A DNA stretch of 59,412 nt from contig CAZVUW010000007.1 in assembly GCA_964629825.1 (NCBI GenBank), forward strand, positions 1 to 59,412. Reading direction: 5' to 3'. The stretch's first letter is position 1, and every line of letters begins with the position of its first letter. The position numbers and the translations under genes are program-made. Shown here piece by piece: positions 34,394-43,016 of the stretch. The notes beneath the pieces are model-generated. The model did no database searches. It saw only the letters and a program-made list of their open reading frames with translations, and was not told where the DNA came from. Source of the DNA: CAZVUW01 sp964629825. GTDB taxonomy: Bacteria > Actinomycetota > Nitriliruptoria > Euzebyales > Egibacteraceae.

Positions 34394-35089
34394 ATGGGGC
34401 AGGACCGCCCGCGAACACGGCTGAACGGTGACCAGCTCGACTCGCTGGGCGCCCTTGGGGATCAGACGCGACGGCGTCTGTACGAGCACGTCGTGGCCTG
34501 CGGCCGGCCCGTGACGCGGGACCAGGTCAGCTCGGCCCTCGGTGTGGAGCGGTCACTGGTGGCCTACCACCTCGACCGGCTGGTGGACCAGGGGCTGCTG
34601 GACGCCACCTTTGCCCGCCCCCCGGGCCGGGGCGGGCCCGGCGCGGGACGTCCCTCGAAGCACTACGCCCGCTCGGAGCGGGAGTTCAGCGTCAACCTCC
34701 CGCCGCGCGAGTACGGGCTTCTCGCCGAGCTGCTGGCGCGCGCCGTCGCGGCCGATGACTCCGGCGCCGTCGGCCGTGCCCTTGCGGCTGCGGCGGAGGA
34801 ACGCGGACGTGCTCTGGCCGAGGAGCGCACAACCGAGCCCGATGGGAGCGGCGTGGAGGTCCTGCTCCGCCGCCTGGTGGGCCTCGGCTACGAGCCCTAT
34901 GACGACAACGGCGTCATCCGGCTTCGCAACTGCCCCTTCCACCGACTCGCCCGCGAGCACACCGAGCTGGTCTGCGGGCTGAACCTCAACCTCCTCGGCG
35001 CACTGGTGGCCGGCCTGGGGTTGGACGTCGCGGCTCGCCTGGACCCCGCACCGGACCGCTGCTGTGTGACCTTCGCAGCGCCTGATTAG
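34394..35089 (+). CDS. SufR-like winged-helix regulator with Cys cluster
   Basis: A 231-residue regulator. The ArsR/DeoR-like helix-turn-helix is LGALGDQTRRRLYEHVV with VTRDQVSSALGVERSLVAYHLDRLVDQGLL. The C-terminal half carries Cys180 in RNCPFHRLAREH, Cys194 in LVCGLN and Cys223/224 in DRCCVTF. That is the C-P-F-H...C...C arrangement of SufR-type Fe-S cluster regulators. A redox- or cluster-sensing role is therefore inferred, with the divergent DoxX gene as the likely target. ATG 34394 follows GCAGGAGAACG. It is not next to a suf operon. Confidence 0.78.
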   Translation: MGQDRPRTRLNGDQLDSLGALGDQTRRRLYEHVVACGRPVTRDQVSSALGVERSLVAYHLDRLVDQGLLDATFARPPGRGGPGAGRPSKHYARSEREFSVNLPPREYGLLAELLARAVAADDSGAVGRALAAAAEERGRALAEERTTEPDGSGVEVLLRRLVGLGYEPYDDNGVIRLRNCPFHRLAREHTELVCGLNLNLLGALVAGLGLDVAARLDPAPDRCCVTFAAPD

Positions 35090-35182
35090 GGCAGACTGCG
35101 CAGCCGGTGGGCGGTCCGGCCGGTCCGCCCGAGAACATGACGGGGCCCCATAGGTCCCGCCACAGCTCTGACAGGAGGCGCC

Positions 35183-36304
35183 ATGGCGGACAAGACCCCG
35201 ACGGACGCGGGCGTTCAGCCCCGACCGCCTGCCCTGGAGCGCGTCCGCGCCCTGCTCGACGTGCACGAGCTGGACGCGATCGTGCTGAGCCGGCGCAGCA
35301 GCTTCGCCTGGGTCACGGGCGGCGGTTCCAGCGGCATCGACCTCGGCACGGACCTCGGTGTCGCCAGCGTTGTCGTGGGGCGCGAGGGCGCCTGGGTCGC
35401 GACGTCCCCGATCGAGTCCGACCGCCTGGCCGAGGAGGAGATCCAGGTCGAGGGGCTGGAGGTCGTGACCACGCCGTGGGCCGAGGGCGGTCTGCCGGAC
35501 CTCGACGTGCTCAGAGGCAGGGTGGGCACGGACGCCCCCGCCGCCGGCGATCCCGGCTGGGTGAACCTCCAGGAGGAGGTGCGCCGCGAGCGGATGCTGC
35601 TCGACGACTCGGAGCTGGAGCGCTACCGGGCGCTGGGGCCGGAGGCCGCCGAAGCGGTCGAGGAGGTCTGCGCCGAGCTGCGTCCCGGCACCACCGAGGT
35701 GGAGCTGGCCGCCGAGGTGGCGCGGGCGGCGCTGCGGCGCCGCATCCAGCCGGTGGTCCTGCTCGTCGGCGCCGACGAGCGGCTGGCCCGGCACCGTCAC
35801 CCGCTTCCGACCTCCAACCGCATCGAGCGGGAGGTGATGGTCGTCATCTGCGGCGAGCGCGGCGGGCTGTTCGCCAACCTCACCCGCTTCGTGCGCTTTG
35901 CGGAGCCGGATGACGCGGCGCTGCGCCGGCACGCCACGGTCGCCCGAGTCCTGGATGCCGCCATCGCGGCCACCGTCCCGGGTCGCACCTACGGCGAGGT
36001 CTTCGCCGACATCACCGAGGCCTACGCGGCAGCCGGCCACCCCGGGGAGTGGACGCGCCACCATCAGGGCGGGGTGACCGGCTACGCCAGCCGCGAGCTG
36101 ATCGCCACGCCCGGGGAGCAGGAGCCGGTGTCCCTGGGGCATGCGGTCACATGGAACCCCTCGGTCCCCTCGGCGAAGTGCGAGGACACCGTGCTCATCA
36201 CGCCGGCCGGCCCCGAGCTGGTGACGCAGACGCCGAGCTGGCCGCGCAAGCCGGCCGAGGGCTCCACCACCGGTCTTGCCCTCCCCGGGGTGCTGCAGCG
36301 CTGA
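35183..36304 (+). CDS. M24-family (Xaa-Pro peptidase-like) protein lacking metal ligands
   Basis: A 373-residue pita-bread-fold protein: a creatinase-type N-domain (LDVHELDAIVLSRRSSFAWVTGG) and a C-terminal M24 domain. The usual two metal-binding Asp residues (DxG...D in the VxxDxG and TRT strands) are not present: the strand reads VMVVICGERGGLFANLTRFVRF. The HHQGGVTGYASRE and WNPSVPSAKCEDTVLIT segments remain but without obvious ligands. It is likely non-hydrolytic or a binding protein. It lies just before araB, separated by the ara promoter and operator. Confidence 0.7.
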   Translation: MADKTPTDAGVQPRPPALERVRALLDVHELDAIVLSRRSSFAWVTGGGSSGIDLGTDLGVASVVVGREGAWVATSPIESDRLAEEEIQVEGLEVVTTPWAEGGLPDLDVLRGRVGTDAPAAGDPGWVNLQEEVRRERMLLDDSELERYRALGPEAAEAVEEVCAELRPGTTEVELAAEVARAALRRRIQPVVLLVGADERLARHRHPLPTSNRIEREVMVVICGERGGLFANLTRFVRFAEPDDAALRRHATVARVLDAAIAATVPGRTYGEVFADITEAYAAAGHPGEWTRHHQGGVTGYASRELIATPGEQEPVSLGHAVTWNPSVPSAKCEDTVLITPAGPELVTQTPSWPRKPAEGSTTGLALPGVLQR

Positions 36305-36405
36305 CCGCGTTAGCGCCAACAGGGAGCCCGAAGCTCTGCCCCCTCTTCGATGGTCGCCGAAGGCCCGTTCAGGGGCCGGCTTGTGGGGCTTCTTCCGCCT
36401 CGTCG

Positions 36406-36452
36406 TTGACGTCCAACCTGGGCCGGTCGTATCGTGGTGTTATCGTTAACAC
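36406..36452 (+). promoter_or_regulatory. araB promoter with LacI-type operator
   Basis: The -35 TTGACG (36406-36411) and -10 TATCGT (36430-36435) are 18 bp apart. The operator GTGTTATCGTTAACAC (36437-36452, two-base deviation from TGTTAGCGCTAACA) lies directly after the -10, so a bound repressor would block initiation. The araB ATG is 40 bp downstream behind GAGGAG. Confidence 0.7.
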
Positions 36453-36492
36453 TGGCGGACCAAAGGGCGGATCCGAGTAGAGGAGCAGCCGC

Positions 36493-38178
36493 ATGGCCCT
36501 CGACCCGCGCGACGCTGAGGACACCTATGTGGTAGGTGTCGATTACGGTACGTTATCCGGGCGAGCGGTCGTCGTGCGCGTCTCGGATGGCGCCGAGCTG
36601 GCCAGCGCAGTGCATGCCTTCCCGCACGGCGTGATGGACGACATCCTGGCCGGGACCGGCGAGCGCCTGCCGCCGGACTGGGCGCTTCAGGTGCCTTCCG
36701 ACTACATCGATGTGCTGAAGGTGGCGGTGCCAAACGCAGTGGCCGCCAGCGGTGTGGACCCCTCGCGGATCATCGGCATCGGCACCGACTTCACGGCCTG
36801 CACGGTGATGCCGACCACGGCCGACGGCACACCCCTGTGCGAGCTCGAAGAGTTTCGGGCGAACCCCCACGCCTACGTGAAGCTGTGGAAGCACCACGCC
36901 GCACAACCCCACGCCGACCGCATCAACGAGCTCGCGCACGAGCGCAAGGAGCCCTGGATCGGCCGCTACGGCGGGAAGCTCTCCAGCGAGTGGGAGCTCG
37001 CCAAGGGCCTGCAGCTGCTCGAGGAGGCGCCCGAGATCTACCGGCGCATGGACCACTGGGTCGAGGCGGCGGACTGGATCGTCTGGCAGCTGACGGGCCG
37101 CTACGTCCGCAACGCATGCACGGCCGGGTACAAGGCGGTCTATCAGGACGGGCGCTACCCCGACGAGGACTTCCTCACGGCGCTCAACCCCGACTTCGGT
37201 GACTTCTTCAGCGCCAAGGTCGAGCGCGAGATCGCACCGCTGGGCGGTCGTGCAGGCAGCCTGACGGCCGAGGCAGCAGCGTGGACGGGCCTGCCTGAGG
37301 GGATCGCCGTCTGCGTCGGCAACGTCGACGCGCACGTCACCGCCCCGGCGGCGCGTGCGACCCAGCCGGGCCAGATGCTCATGGTCATGGGCACGTCGAC
37401 CTGCCACGTGATGAACAGCGACGTGCTGGCCGAGGTGCCGGGCATGTGCGGCGTCGTCGACGGCGGGATCGTCCCGGGCCTCTACGGCTACGAGGCCGGC
37501 CAGAGCGGCGTCGGTGACATCTTCGCCTGGTTCGTGGACCACGCGGTGCCGGATCGGGTCGTCGCCGAGGCCGACGACCTGGGCCTTGACGTCCACACCT
37601 ACCTGACCCGGCAGGCGGCCGAGCAGCCGGTCGGCGCACACGGACTCGTCGCGCTCGACTGGCACAGCGGCAACCGCTCGGTGCTGGTCGACCACGAGCT
37701 CTCGGGGCTCATCGTCGGTCTCAGCCTCGGGACCCGGCCGCACGAGATCTACCGGGCGCTGCTGGAGTCGACCGCCTTCGGCACGCGCCGGATCATCGAG
37801 GCGTTCACCGACGCCGGAGTCGAGGTCCGCGAGCTGATCGTGGCCGGCGGGCTGCTGCGCAACTCCTTCCTGATGCAGCTCTACTCGGACGTGACCCGCC
37901 GCCCCCTCAGCCTGATCGACTCCGAGCAGGGGCCCGCCCTGGGTGCCGCCATGCACGCCGCCGTAGCCGCGGGGGCATACCCGGACATCCACGCCGCCGC
38001 CGCCGCGATGGGCAAGGTCAGGCCGTCTGTGTACACGCCCGACCCGGCCCGCGCCGACGCCTACGACGCCCTGTACGCGGAGTACCGCACGCTGCACGAC
38101 TACTTCGGCACCGGTCAGAACGACGTCATGCACCGCCTCAAGGCCATGCGGCGCGCGGCTCTGGGAGGTGCGGCGTGA
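36493..38178 (+). CDS. araB: L-ribulokinase
   Basis: A cytosolic FGGY-family kinase that phosphorylates L-ribulose to L-ribulose-5-phosphate. The 561 residues match the AraB length. Features are the ATP-site start VVGVDYGTLSGRAVVVRV, the sugar-site GIGTDFTACTVMP, KLWKHHAAQPHADRIN, the MGTSTCHVMNSD region and the FGGY-C nucleotide motif LIVAGGLLRNSFLMQLYSD. It is the first gene of araB-araD-araA-lacI. The stop overlaps the araD GTG by 4 bp (GTGA). Expression should be under the operator at 36437. Confidence 0.96.
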   Translation: MALDPRDAEDTYVVGVDYGTLSGRAVVVRVSDGAELASAVHAFPHGVMDDILAGTGERLPPDWALQVPSDYIDVLKVAVPNAVAASGVDPSRIIGIGTDFTACTVMPTTADGTPLCELEEFRANPHAYVKLWKHHAAQPHADRINELAHERKEPWIGRYGGKLSSEWELAKGLQLLEEAPEIYRRMDHWVEAADWIVWQLTGRYVRNACTAGYKAVYQDGRYPDEDFLTALNPDFGDFFSAKVEREIAPLGGRAGSLTAEAAAWTGLPEGIAVCVGNVDAHVTAPAARATQPGQMLMVMGTSTCHVMNSDVLAEVPGMCGVVDGGIVPGLYGYEAGQSGVGDIFAWFVDHAVPDRVVAEADDLGLDVHTYLTRQAAEQPVGAHGLVALDWHSGNRSVLVDHELSGLIVGLSLGTRPHEIYRALLESTAFGTRRIIEAFTDAGVEVRELIVAGGLLRNSFLMQLYSDVTRRPLSLIDSEQGPALGAAMHAAVAAGAYPDIHAAAAAMGKVRPSVYTPDPARADAYDALYAEYRTLHDYFGTGQNDVMHRLKAMRRAALGGAA

Positions 38179-38846
38179 ACGAAGCAGCGCTGCGCTCCCA
38201 GCTGGTAGACCTGCATCACGAGCTCGTGCGCTGGGGCCTCGTCGCCTGGACCGCGGGCAACGTCTCGGTCCGCCTCGGCGACGACGCCATGCTCATCAAG
38301 CCGAGCGGGGTGTCCTACGACGACCTCACGCCCGAGTCCATGGTGCGCTGCGACCTCGACGGCAACCCGCTCGAGGAGGGCCTGCAGCCGTCCAGCGACA
38401 CGGCGACGCACGCATACGTCTACCGGCACATGCCCGAGGTCGGCGGCGTGGTGCACACCCACAGCCCATACGCCACGGCCTGGGCTGCCCGCGGCGAGCC
38501 GATCCCGTGCGTTCTGACGGCCATGGCCGACGAGTTCGGCGCCGAGATCCCCGTCGGCCCCTTCTGCAGGATCGGCGGAGACGAGATCGGGCGCGCCATC
38601 GTCGCGACGCTGAAGGGCCACCGCTCGCCGGCCGTGCTCATGGCCAGCCACGGCCCCTTCACCATCGGCCGCGACGCGAAGGCCGCTGTCAAGGCGGCGG
38701 TCATGTGCGAGGACGTGGCACGAACGGTCCATCTGGCCCGGGCGCTCGGTGAGCCGCTGACGATCGCCCAAGAAGACATCGACGCGCTGCACGACCGCTA
38801 CCAGAACGTGTACGGCCAGCGCGCCAGCGAAGGAGCCGAGCGATGA
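38175..38846 (+). CDS. araD: L-ribulose-5-phosphate 4-epimerase
   Basis: A class II aldolase-type epimerase that converts L-ribulose-5-P to D-xylulose-5-P, feeding the pentose-phosphate pathway. The 223 residues fit. Conserved blocks are LVAWTAGNVSVRLGD, LIKPSGVSYDDL, the metal His pair in GVVHTHSPYATAWAA, and SHGPFTIGRDAKAAVKAAVMCED with the third His. The GTG start overlaps araB, and the stop overlaps the araA ATG by 4 bp. Confidence 0.95.
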   Translation: MNEAALRSQLVDLHHELVRWGLVAWTAGNVSVRLGDDAMLIKPSGVSYDDLTPESMVRCDLDGNPLEEGLQPSSDTATHAYVYRHMPEVGGVVHTHSPYATAWAARGEPIPCVLTAMADEFGAEIPVGPFCRIGGDEIGRAIVATLKGHRSPAVLMASHGPFTIGRDAKAAVKAAVMCEDVARTVHLARALGEPLTIAQEDIDALHDRYQNVYGQRASEGAER

Positions 38847-40348
38847 CGACGGGCACCGACCAGGAGGTCTGGTTTCTCACCGGCAGCCAGGGGCTGTACG
38901 GCGAGGAGACCCTGAACCAGGTGGCCGAGCAGTCGCGGCACATCGCCGAGCAGCTGGACAGCTCCGAGGAGACCCCGTTCCGCGTGGTCTGGAAGCCGGT
39001 GCTCACCAGCGCCGATGCGATCTATCGCGCCTGCCAGGAGGCGAGCAGCGCCGAGAGTTGCATCGGCGTCATCGCGTGGATGCACACGTTCTCGCCCGCC
39101 AAGATGTGGATCGCCGGCCTGGACGCCCTGGCCGTGCCGCTCCTGCACCTGCACACGCAGGCGAACGTGGAGCTTCCGTGGGCGACCATCGACATGGACT
39201 TCATGAACCTGAACCAGGCCGCCCACGGCGACCGTGAGTTCGGTTACATCCAGTCGCGCATCGGCCTGGCCCGCAAGACCGTCGTGGGGCACGTGAGCGA
39301 CCCGCGTGTGCGGCAGCGCGTCGGCACCTGGATGCGCGCCGCGGCCGGCGCCAACGAGCTGCGCACCCTCAAGCTGGCGCGGTTCGGCGACAACATGCGC
39401 GATGTCGCGGTGACCGAGGGCGACAAGGTCCAGGCCCAGCTCACCTTCGGCGTCTCGGTCAACACCTTCGGCGTGAACGACCTCGCCGCGATGGTGGACG
39501 CGGCCAGCGACCACGAGATCGACGCCCTGATGCAGTCTTATGAGGAGGCCTACGAGCTCGCGCCCGAGCTCCGCGCCTCGGGGGAGCGGCGGTCCTCTTT
39601 GCGCTACGCGGCGCGGATCGAGGCGGGGCTGCGCACCTTCCTGGAGGCCGGCGGGTTCCGCGCGTTCACCACCAACTTCGAGGATCTCGGGCCGCTCCGG
39701 CAGCTTCCCGGCCTCGCAGTCCAGCGGTTGATGGCCGATGGCTACGGCTTCGGTGGCGAGGGTGACTGGAAGACCTCGGCGCTGCTGCGCACGCTCAAGG
39801 TGATGGGCGAGGGCCTTCAGGGCGGCACCTCGTTCATGGAGGACTACACCTATCACCTCGTCCCCGGCGAGGAGAAGATCCTGGGCGCCCACATGCTAGA
39901 GGTCTGCCCCTCGATCGCGGCGGACCGCCCATCGTGCGAGATCCACCCGCTGTCCATCGGTGCACGCGAGGACCCGGTGCGGCTTGTCTTCGACGCCACC
40001 CCGGGCCCGGCCATCGTGGTGGGACTTGCGGACGTTGGGGAGCGCTTCCGCTTGGTGGCCAACACCATCGAGGTGGTCCCGCCCGACGAACCGCTGCCGA
40101 AGCTGCCGGTGGCCCGTGCGGTCTGGCGGCCGCACCCGAACCTGCACACCTCCGCTGAGTGCTGGCTGACGGCGGGCGGGCCCCACCACACCGTGCTGTC
40201 CTCCGCCGTGGACGCCGAGGCCCTGACGGACCTGGCCGAGATGGTCTCGACGGAGCTCGTCCTGATCGACGAGGACTCGACGCCACGGCGTCTCCTGTCG
40301 GAGCTGCGGTGGAACCAGGCCTACTACAGGCTGGCGCAGGGGTTCTAG
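38843..40348 (+). CDS. araA: L-arabinose isomerase
   Basis: A Mn-dependent enzyme that converts L-arabinose to L-ribulose. The 501 residues fit AraA. The first strand is VWFLTGSQGLYGEETL. Metal and catalytic residues sit in GFGGEGDWKTSALL (Glu), GGTSFMEDYTYHL (Glu), ILGAHMLEVCPS (His) and GGPHHTVLS (His). ATG overlaps the araD stop. It completes the arabinose-to-xylulose-5-P route with araB and araD. The LacI-family gene follows 36 bp later in the same transcript. Confidence 0.96.
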   Translation: MTTGTDQEVWFLTGSQGLYGEETLNQVAEQSRHIAEQLDSSEETPFRVVWKPVLTSADAIYRACQEASSAESCIGVIAWMHTFSPAKMWIAGLDALAVPLLHLHTQANVELPWATIDMDFMNLNQAAHGDREFGYIQSRIGLARKTVVGHVSDPRVRQRVGTWMRAAAGANELRTLKLARFGDNMRDVAVTEGDKVQAQLTFGVSVNTFGVNDLAAMVDAASDHEIDALMQSYEEAYELAPELRASGERRSSLRYAARIEAGLRTFLEAGGFRAFTTNFEDLGPLRQLPGLAVQRLMADGYGFGGEGDWKTSALLRTLKVMGEGLQGGTSFMEDYTYHLVPGEEKILGAHMLEVCPSIAADRPSCEIHPLSIGAREDPVRLVFDATPGPAIVVGLADVGERFRLVANTIEVVPPDEPLPKLPVARAVWRPHPNLHTSAECWLTAGGPHHTVLSSAVDAEALTDLAEMVSTELVLIDEDSTPRRLLSELRWNQAYYRLAQGF

Positions 40349-40384
40349 CGGCTTACTCCGCACAGGAGGGGCATCCCAGGAGAG

Positions 40385-41440
40385 ATGGCATCCGATCCCA
40401 AGACCGGCGTGGGCGGGCGCCGGCGGCCGGCAGTCATGGCTGATGTCGCAAAGCTGGCCGGCGTGTCGCAGATGACCGTCTCCCGCGTTCTCAACAACCA
40501 GACGTCGGTCCGCCCCTCGACGCGAGCGCGCGTCCTGGCAGCCATGGCCGAGCTCGACTACCGGCCCAACACCGCCGCTCGCACCCTGGTGACGGGACGC
40601 TCCTCCGTCGTCGGCGTCGTCAGCTTCGACGCCACGCTCTACGGACCCGCCTCGACGCTGGCCGGCATAGAGGAGGCTGCGCGCGAGGCCGGCTACTCGG
40701 TCAGCGTGGCCAGCCTGCGCTCGATGAGCACCGAGGCCATCGCCGAGGCCGTGGAGCGCCTGACCGTCAACTCCGTCGTCGGCATCATCGTCATCGCGCC
40801 GCACCGGTTTGTGGTCGACGGGCTGGCCGGCATGCCGCACGCGGTTCCGCTGGTGGCCGTCCAAGGTCCCAGCGCCGGTCCGGTCCCGACGGTGTCGGTG
40901 GATCAGGGCGCCAGCGTCGGCAAGGCGATGGGACACCTGCTCGAGCTCGGGCACGAGGCGATCTGGCACATCGCAGGACCGGAGGGATGGCTGGAGGCCC
41001 GCGGTCGCGAGGAGGCCTGGCGCGCGGAGCTCATTGCCGCCGGTCACGAGTTACCGCCCGTCCTGAAGGGGGACTGGAGCGCCCGCTCCGGCTACGAGCA
41101 GGCGCGCCGGATCGTCGCGGACGGCACAGCCAGCGCGGTGTTCGTCGCCAACGACCACATGGCTCTGGGAGCCCTTCGCGCCTTCGGCGAGGCCGGGCTG
41201 CGCGTCCCCGAGGACATCAGCGTCGTCGGCTTCGACGATGTCCCGGAGGCGGCCTACCTCATGCCGCCGCTGACGACGGTCCGCGCCGACTTCAACGCGC
41301 TAGGCCGGCGCAGCCTCCTGCATCTGCTGGACGTGCTGGAGGACGAGTCGGAGCAGGAGCCGGGAATCGTCCTCCAGGCCGAGCTGGTCGTTCGCGAGTC
41401 CACCGGGCCTGCGCCCCGCCGGAGGAGGCGCCGGCGCTGA
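40385..41440 (+). CDS. LacI-family repressor, last gene of the ara operon
   Basis: A 351-residue regulator. The helix-turn-helix near residue 19 (VMADVAKLAGVSQMTVSRVLN) and the minor-groove hinge VRPSTRARVLAAMAELDYRPN are typical of LacI. The periplasmic-binding-like sugar domain contains AREAGYSVSVASLRSMSTEA, the VDQGASVGKAMGHLLELGHEAI segment, and VFVANDHMALGALRAFGEAG. It probably binds the TGTTAGCGCTAACA palindromes found at araB and at three other promoters here, with L-arabinose or an arabinoside as inducer. Cotranscription with araBDA means autoregulation. Confidence 0.92.
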   Translation: MASDPKTGVGGRRRPAVMADVAKLAGVSQMTVSRVLNNQTSVRPSTRARVLAAMAELDYRPNTAARTLVTGRSSVVGVVSFDATLYGPASTLAGIEEAAREAGYSVSVASLRSMSTEAIAEAVERLTVNSVVGIIVIAPHRFVVDGLAGMPHAVPLVAVQGPSAGPVPTVSVDQGASVGKAMGHLLELGHEAIWHIAGPEGWLEARGREEAWRAELIAAGHELPPVLKGDWSARSGYEQARRIVADGTASAVFVANDHMALGALRAFGEAGLRVPEDISVVGFDDVPEAAYLMPPLTTVRADFNALGRRSLLHLLDVLEDESEQEPGIVLQAELVVRESTGPAPRRRRRRR

Positions 41441-41447
41441 TCATGGC

Positions 41448-41485
41448 AGGAGGAGGGGGCGCCCGACCGGGCGCCCCCTCCTCCT
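41448..41485. terminator. Bidirectional terminator between lacI-type gene and esterase 1
   Basis: AGGAGGAGGGGGCGCCCG pairs with CGGGCGCCCCCTCCTCCT around 2 nt (18-nt arms, perfect). It lies 8 bp after the regulator stop and 17 bp beyond the convergent esterase stop. Confidence 0.8.
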
Positions 41486-41501
41486 CTTGGTGTGCTTGGA
41501 T

Positions 41502-42655
41502 CTACTGGTGCGAGGCCCGCAGCGCCAGGATGGACGCGGCGAGGCGGCGCAGGCCATCGGGGTCGCCCTGGTTGGACTTGCCCTTGTCCTCCACCACGTC
41601 GGCCTGCCACAGCAGCAGGTGGACGGCGCGGTCGAGGTGGCTCAGGGCCACGAGCTCCTTGCCGGGCAGCTCGCTCCACTCCTCATAGGTCTGGAGCGCG
41701 TTGGCGATCTTGCCCTGGAGACCCTCGGTGATAGCGCCGTCCTCGACGAGCCAGCCGAGGCGGTCCTGCGGCGACTGCTCGAACACCATCTCGCGCAGGT
41801 AGAAGTTCAGCAGCGGGCGCCAGACGTGCCAGGTGTGGACGCCCGGGACGTGGTAGTCGGTGAGCTCGACGCCCTGCGACTTGAGGGTCGCGATGCGGCT
41901 GAGCGTGTTGGCGGCGATGTTGGCCAGGCGGTCCTGCAGGCCCGTGCCGATGTGGATGCCGCCGCGAACGCCGTTCATGCGCTCGACGTGCGTGGCGTTG
42001 GCGGCCGGGGGAGCCCAGCTCCAGACGGCGTGGTAGCCGAACAGGTCGGTGAAGTTGTAGAGGATCGTGGACGCCTGGCTGCCACCGGCCGAGAAGCCGC
42101 CGAAGGCGCGGTCCTCGGGGCGCTTCGAGACGTTGAAGTGCTCCTCGATGTAGGGGATCACGTTGTTGGAGAGATCGACGATGTATCCGTTCGCTCCGGT
42201 CAGGCCGTTGAAGTCGGTCGAGACGATGACCATCGGCTCGGCCTCACCGTCGCGGACGGCGTGCTCGAGGATGTAGTGGGCGACGCCCTGCATGGTCCAG
42301 GCCGTCGAGTGGTCACCCGAGCCGTGGCTCAGGTACAGGGTGGGGTAGGGGATCTCACGGTCCGGGTCGTAGTCGNNNNNNNNNNNNNNNNNNNNNNNNN
42401 NNNNNNNNNNNNNNNNNNNNNNNNNNNNNNNNNNNNNNNNNNNNNNNNNNNNNNNNNNNNNNNNNNNNNNNNNNNCCCCTGGTCGGTCTTGATGAGCGTC
42501 GGGCCGAGCGGATCCCCGGGGTCAGCGCTCGCCGCAGGGGCGCCGAGGAGACCCAGGACCATCAGGGCGGCCAGGAGGGCCGCGATGCGGCTGCGCGGTC
42601 CGCGCCGCGTCCTGGTCCGGCCTGCAAGCCGTAGCTGAGCTCGTGCTGCATTCAT
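41502..42655 (-). CDS. Secreted alpha/beta-hydrolase esterase, copy 1 (interrupted by an assembly gap)
   Basis: The gene is split by the N run at 42376-42475; both flanks are in the expected order of its paralogue at 43017-44597. The 5' part has a basic n-region, a signal helix (RIAALLAALMVLGLLGAPAASA) and ADPGDPLGPTLIKTDQG. The 3' part has the esterase-D fold with GGFSAGGSQAS (nucleophile Ser), a VHTWHVW His, and a helical C-terminal module. ATG 42655 follows GGAAGGAAA. By comparison with the paralogue about 530 bp, not 100, belong in the gap. Probable feruloyl- or acetyl-esterase acting on plant polysaccharide; controlled by the operator at 42742. Confidence 0.82.
42376..42475. other. Assembly gap (100 N)
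   Basis: A run of 100 N of conventional length. Both flanks are nearly identical to the neighbouring paralogue (43886-43893 and 44421 onward), so the gap probably arose because a duplicated segment could not be resolved. Confidence 0.95.
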
Positions 42656-42741
42656 TGATGTTTCCTTCCCGCAACAGCGCAGACCGGACGGGGCTCCGGA
42701 CTTATGCGCGATTGTGAACTTGAGGGTGCTCAATGGCGCTG

Positions 42742-42785
42742 TGTTAGCGCTAACATAGAAGAATACAGATGCCGGGCGCTGTCAA
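42742..42785 (-). promoter_or_regulatory. Esterase 1 promoter region with LacI-type operator
   Basis: The perfect 14-nt palindrome TGTTAGCGCTAACA is at 42742-42755. A consensus -35 TTGACA (minus strand, 42780-42785) lies upstream; the -10 is not clear (TATTCT is 14 nt away). The esterase 1 ATG is about 87 bp downstream. Confidence 0.7.
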
Positions 42786-42839
42786 GGCCTAGTCTGAATT
42801 CGACCGGCTTTCTTGCGCGGTCATTGCCCACTGCTGGTT

Positions 42840-42881
42840 GGATGTTGTTTTTGGCGGGAATGTCCGCCAAAAACAACATCC
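42840..42881. repeat. Palindromic repeat element, copy B (18-bp perfect stem)
   Basis: Arms 42840-42857 and 42864-42881 pair perfectly (18 bp) around a 6-nt loop. The core TGTTGTTTTTGGCGGG...CCGCCAAAAACAACA matches copy A at 28159-28194 in inverse orientation. It lies in the 361-bp region between the two esterase genes, upstream of the esterase 1 promoter. Either a dispersed palindromic element or a strong terminator-like hairpin. Confidence 0.7.
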
Positions 42882-42887
42882 TGGGGG

Positions 42888-42927
42888 GCGATCCAGCTGG
42901 CGATCCGGCTGGGGGCGATCCAGCTGG
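42888..42927. repeat. Three short direct repeats
   Basis: GCGATCCAGCTGG, GCGATCCGGCTGG and GCGATCCAGCTGG start at 42888, 42900 and 42915 (spacings 12 and 15 bp), directly beside repeat copy B. Probably local slippage; function unknown. Confidence 0.5.
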
Positions 42928-42964
42928 GGTCGGCAGCTACGCGACCCTGCCGGCACAAGCGCAA

Positions 42965-42998
42965 AGGAAGGGGGCGCCCGGTCGGGCGCCCCCTTCCT
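42965..42998. terminator. Terminator after esterase 2
   Basis: AGGAAGGGGGCGCCCG and CGGGCGCCCCCTTCCT form perfect 16-nt arms separated by 2 nt, 18 bp past the esterase 2 stop. It closely resembles the hairpin after the lacI-type gene (41448-41485), as expected if it was duplicated together with the esterase gene. Confidence 0.8.
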
Positions 42999-43016
42999 GC
43001 TTCGGGCGTGGGGTTT

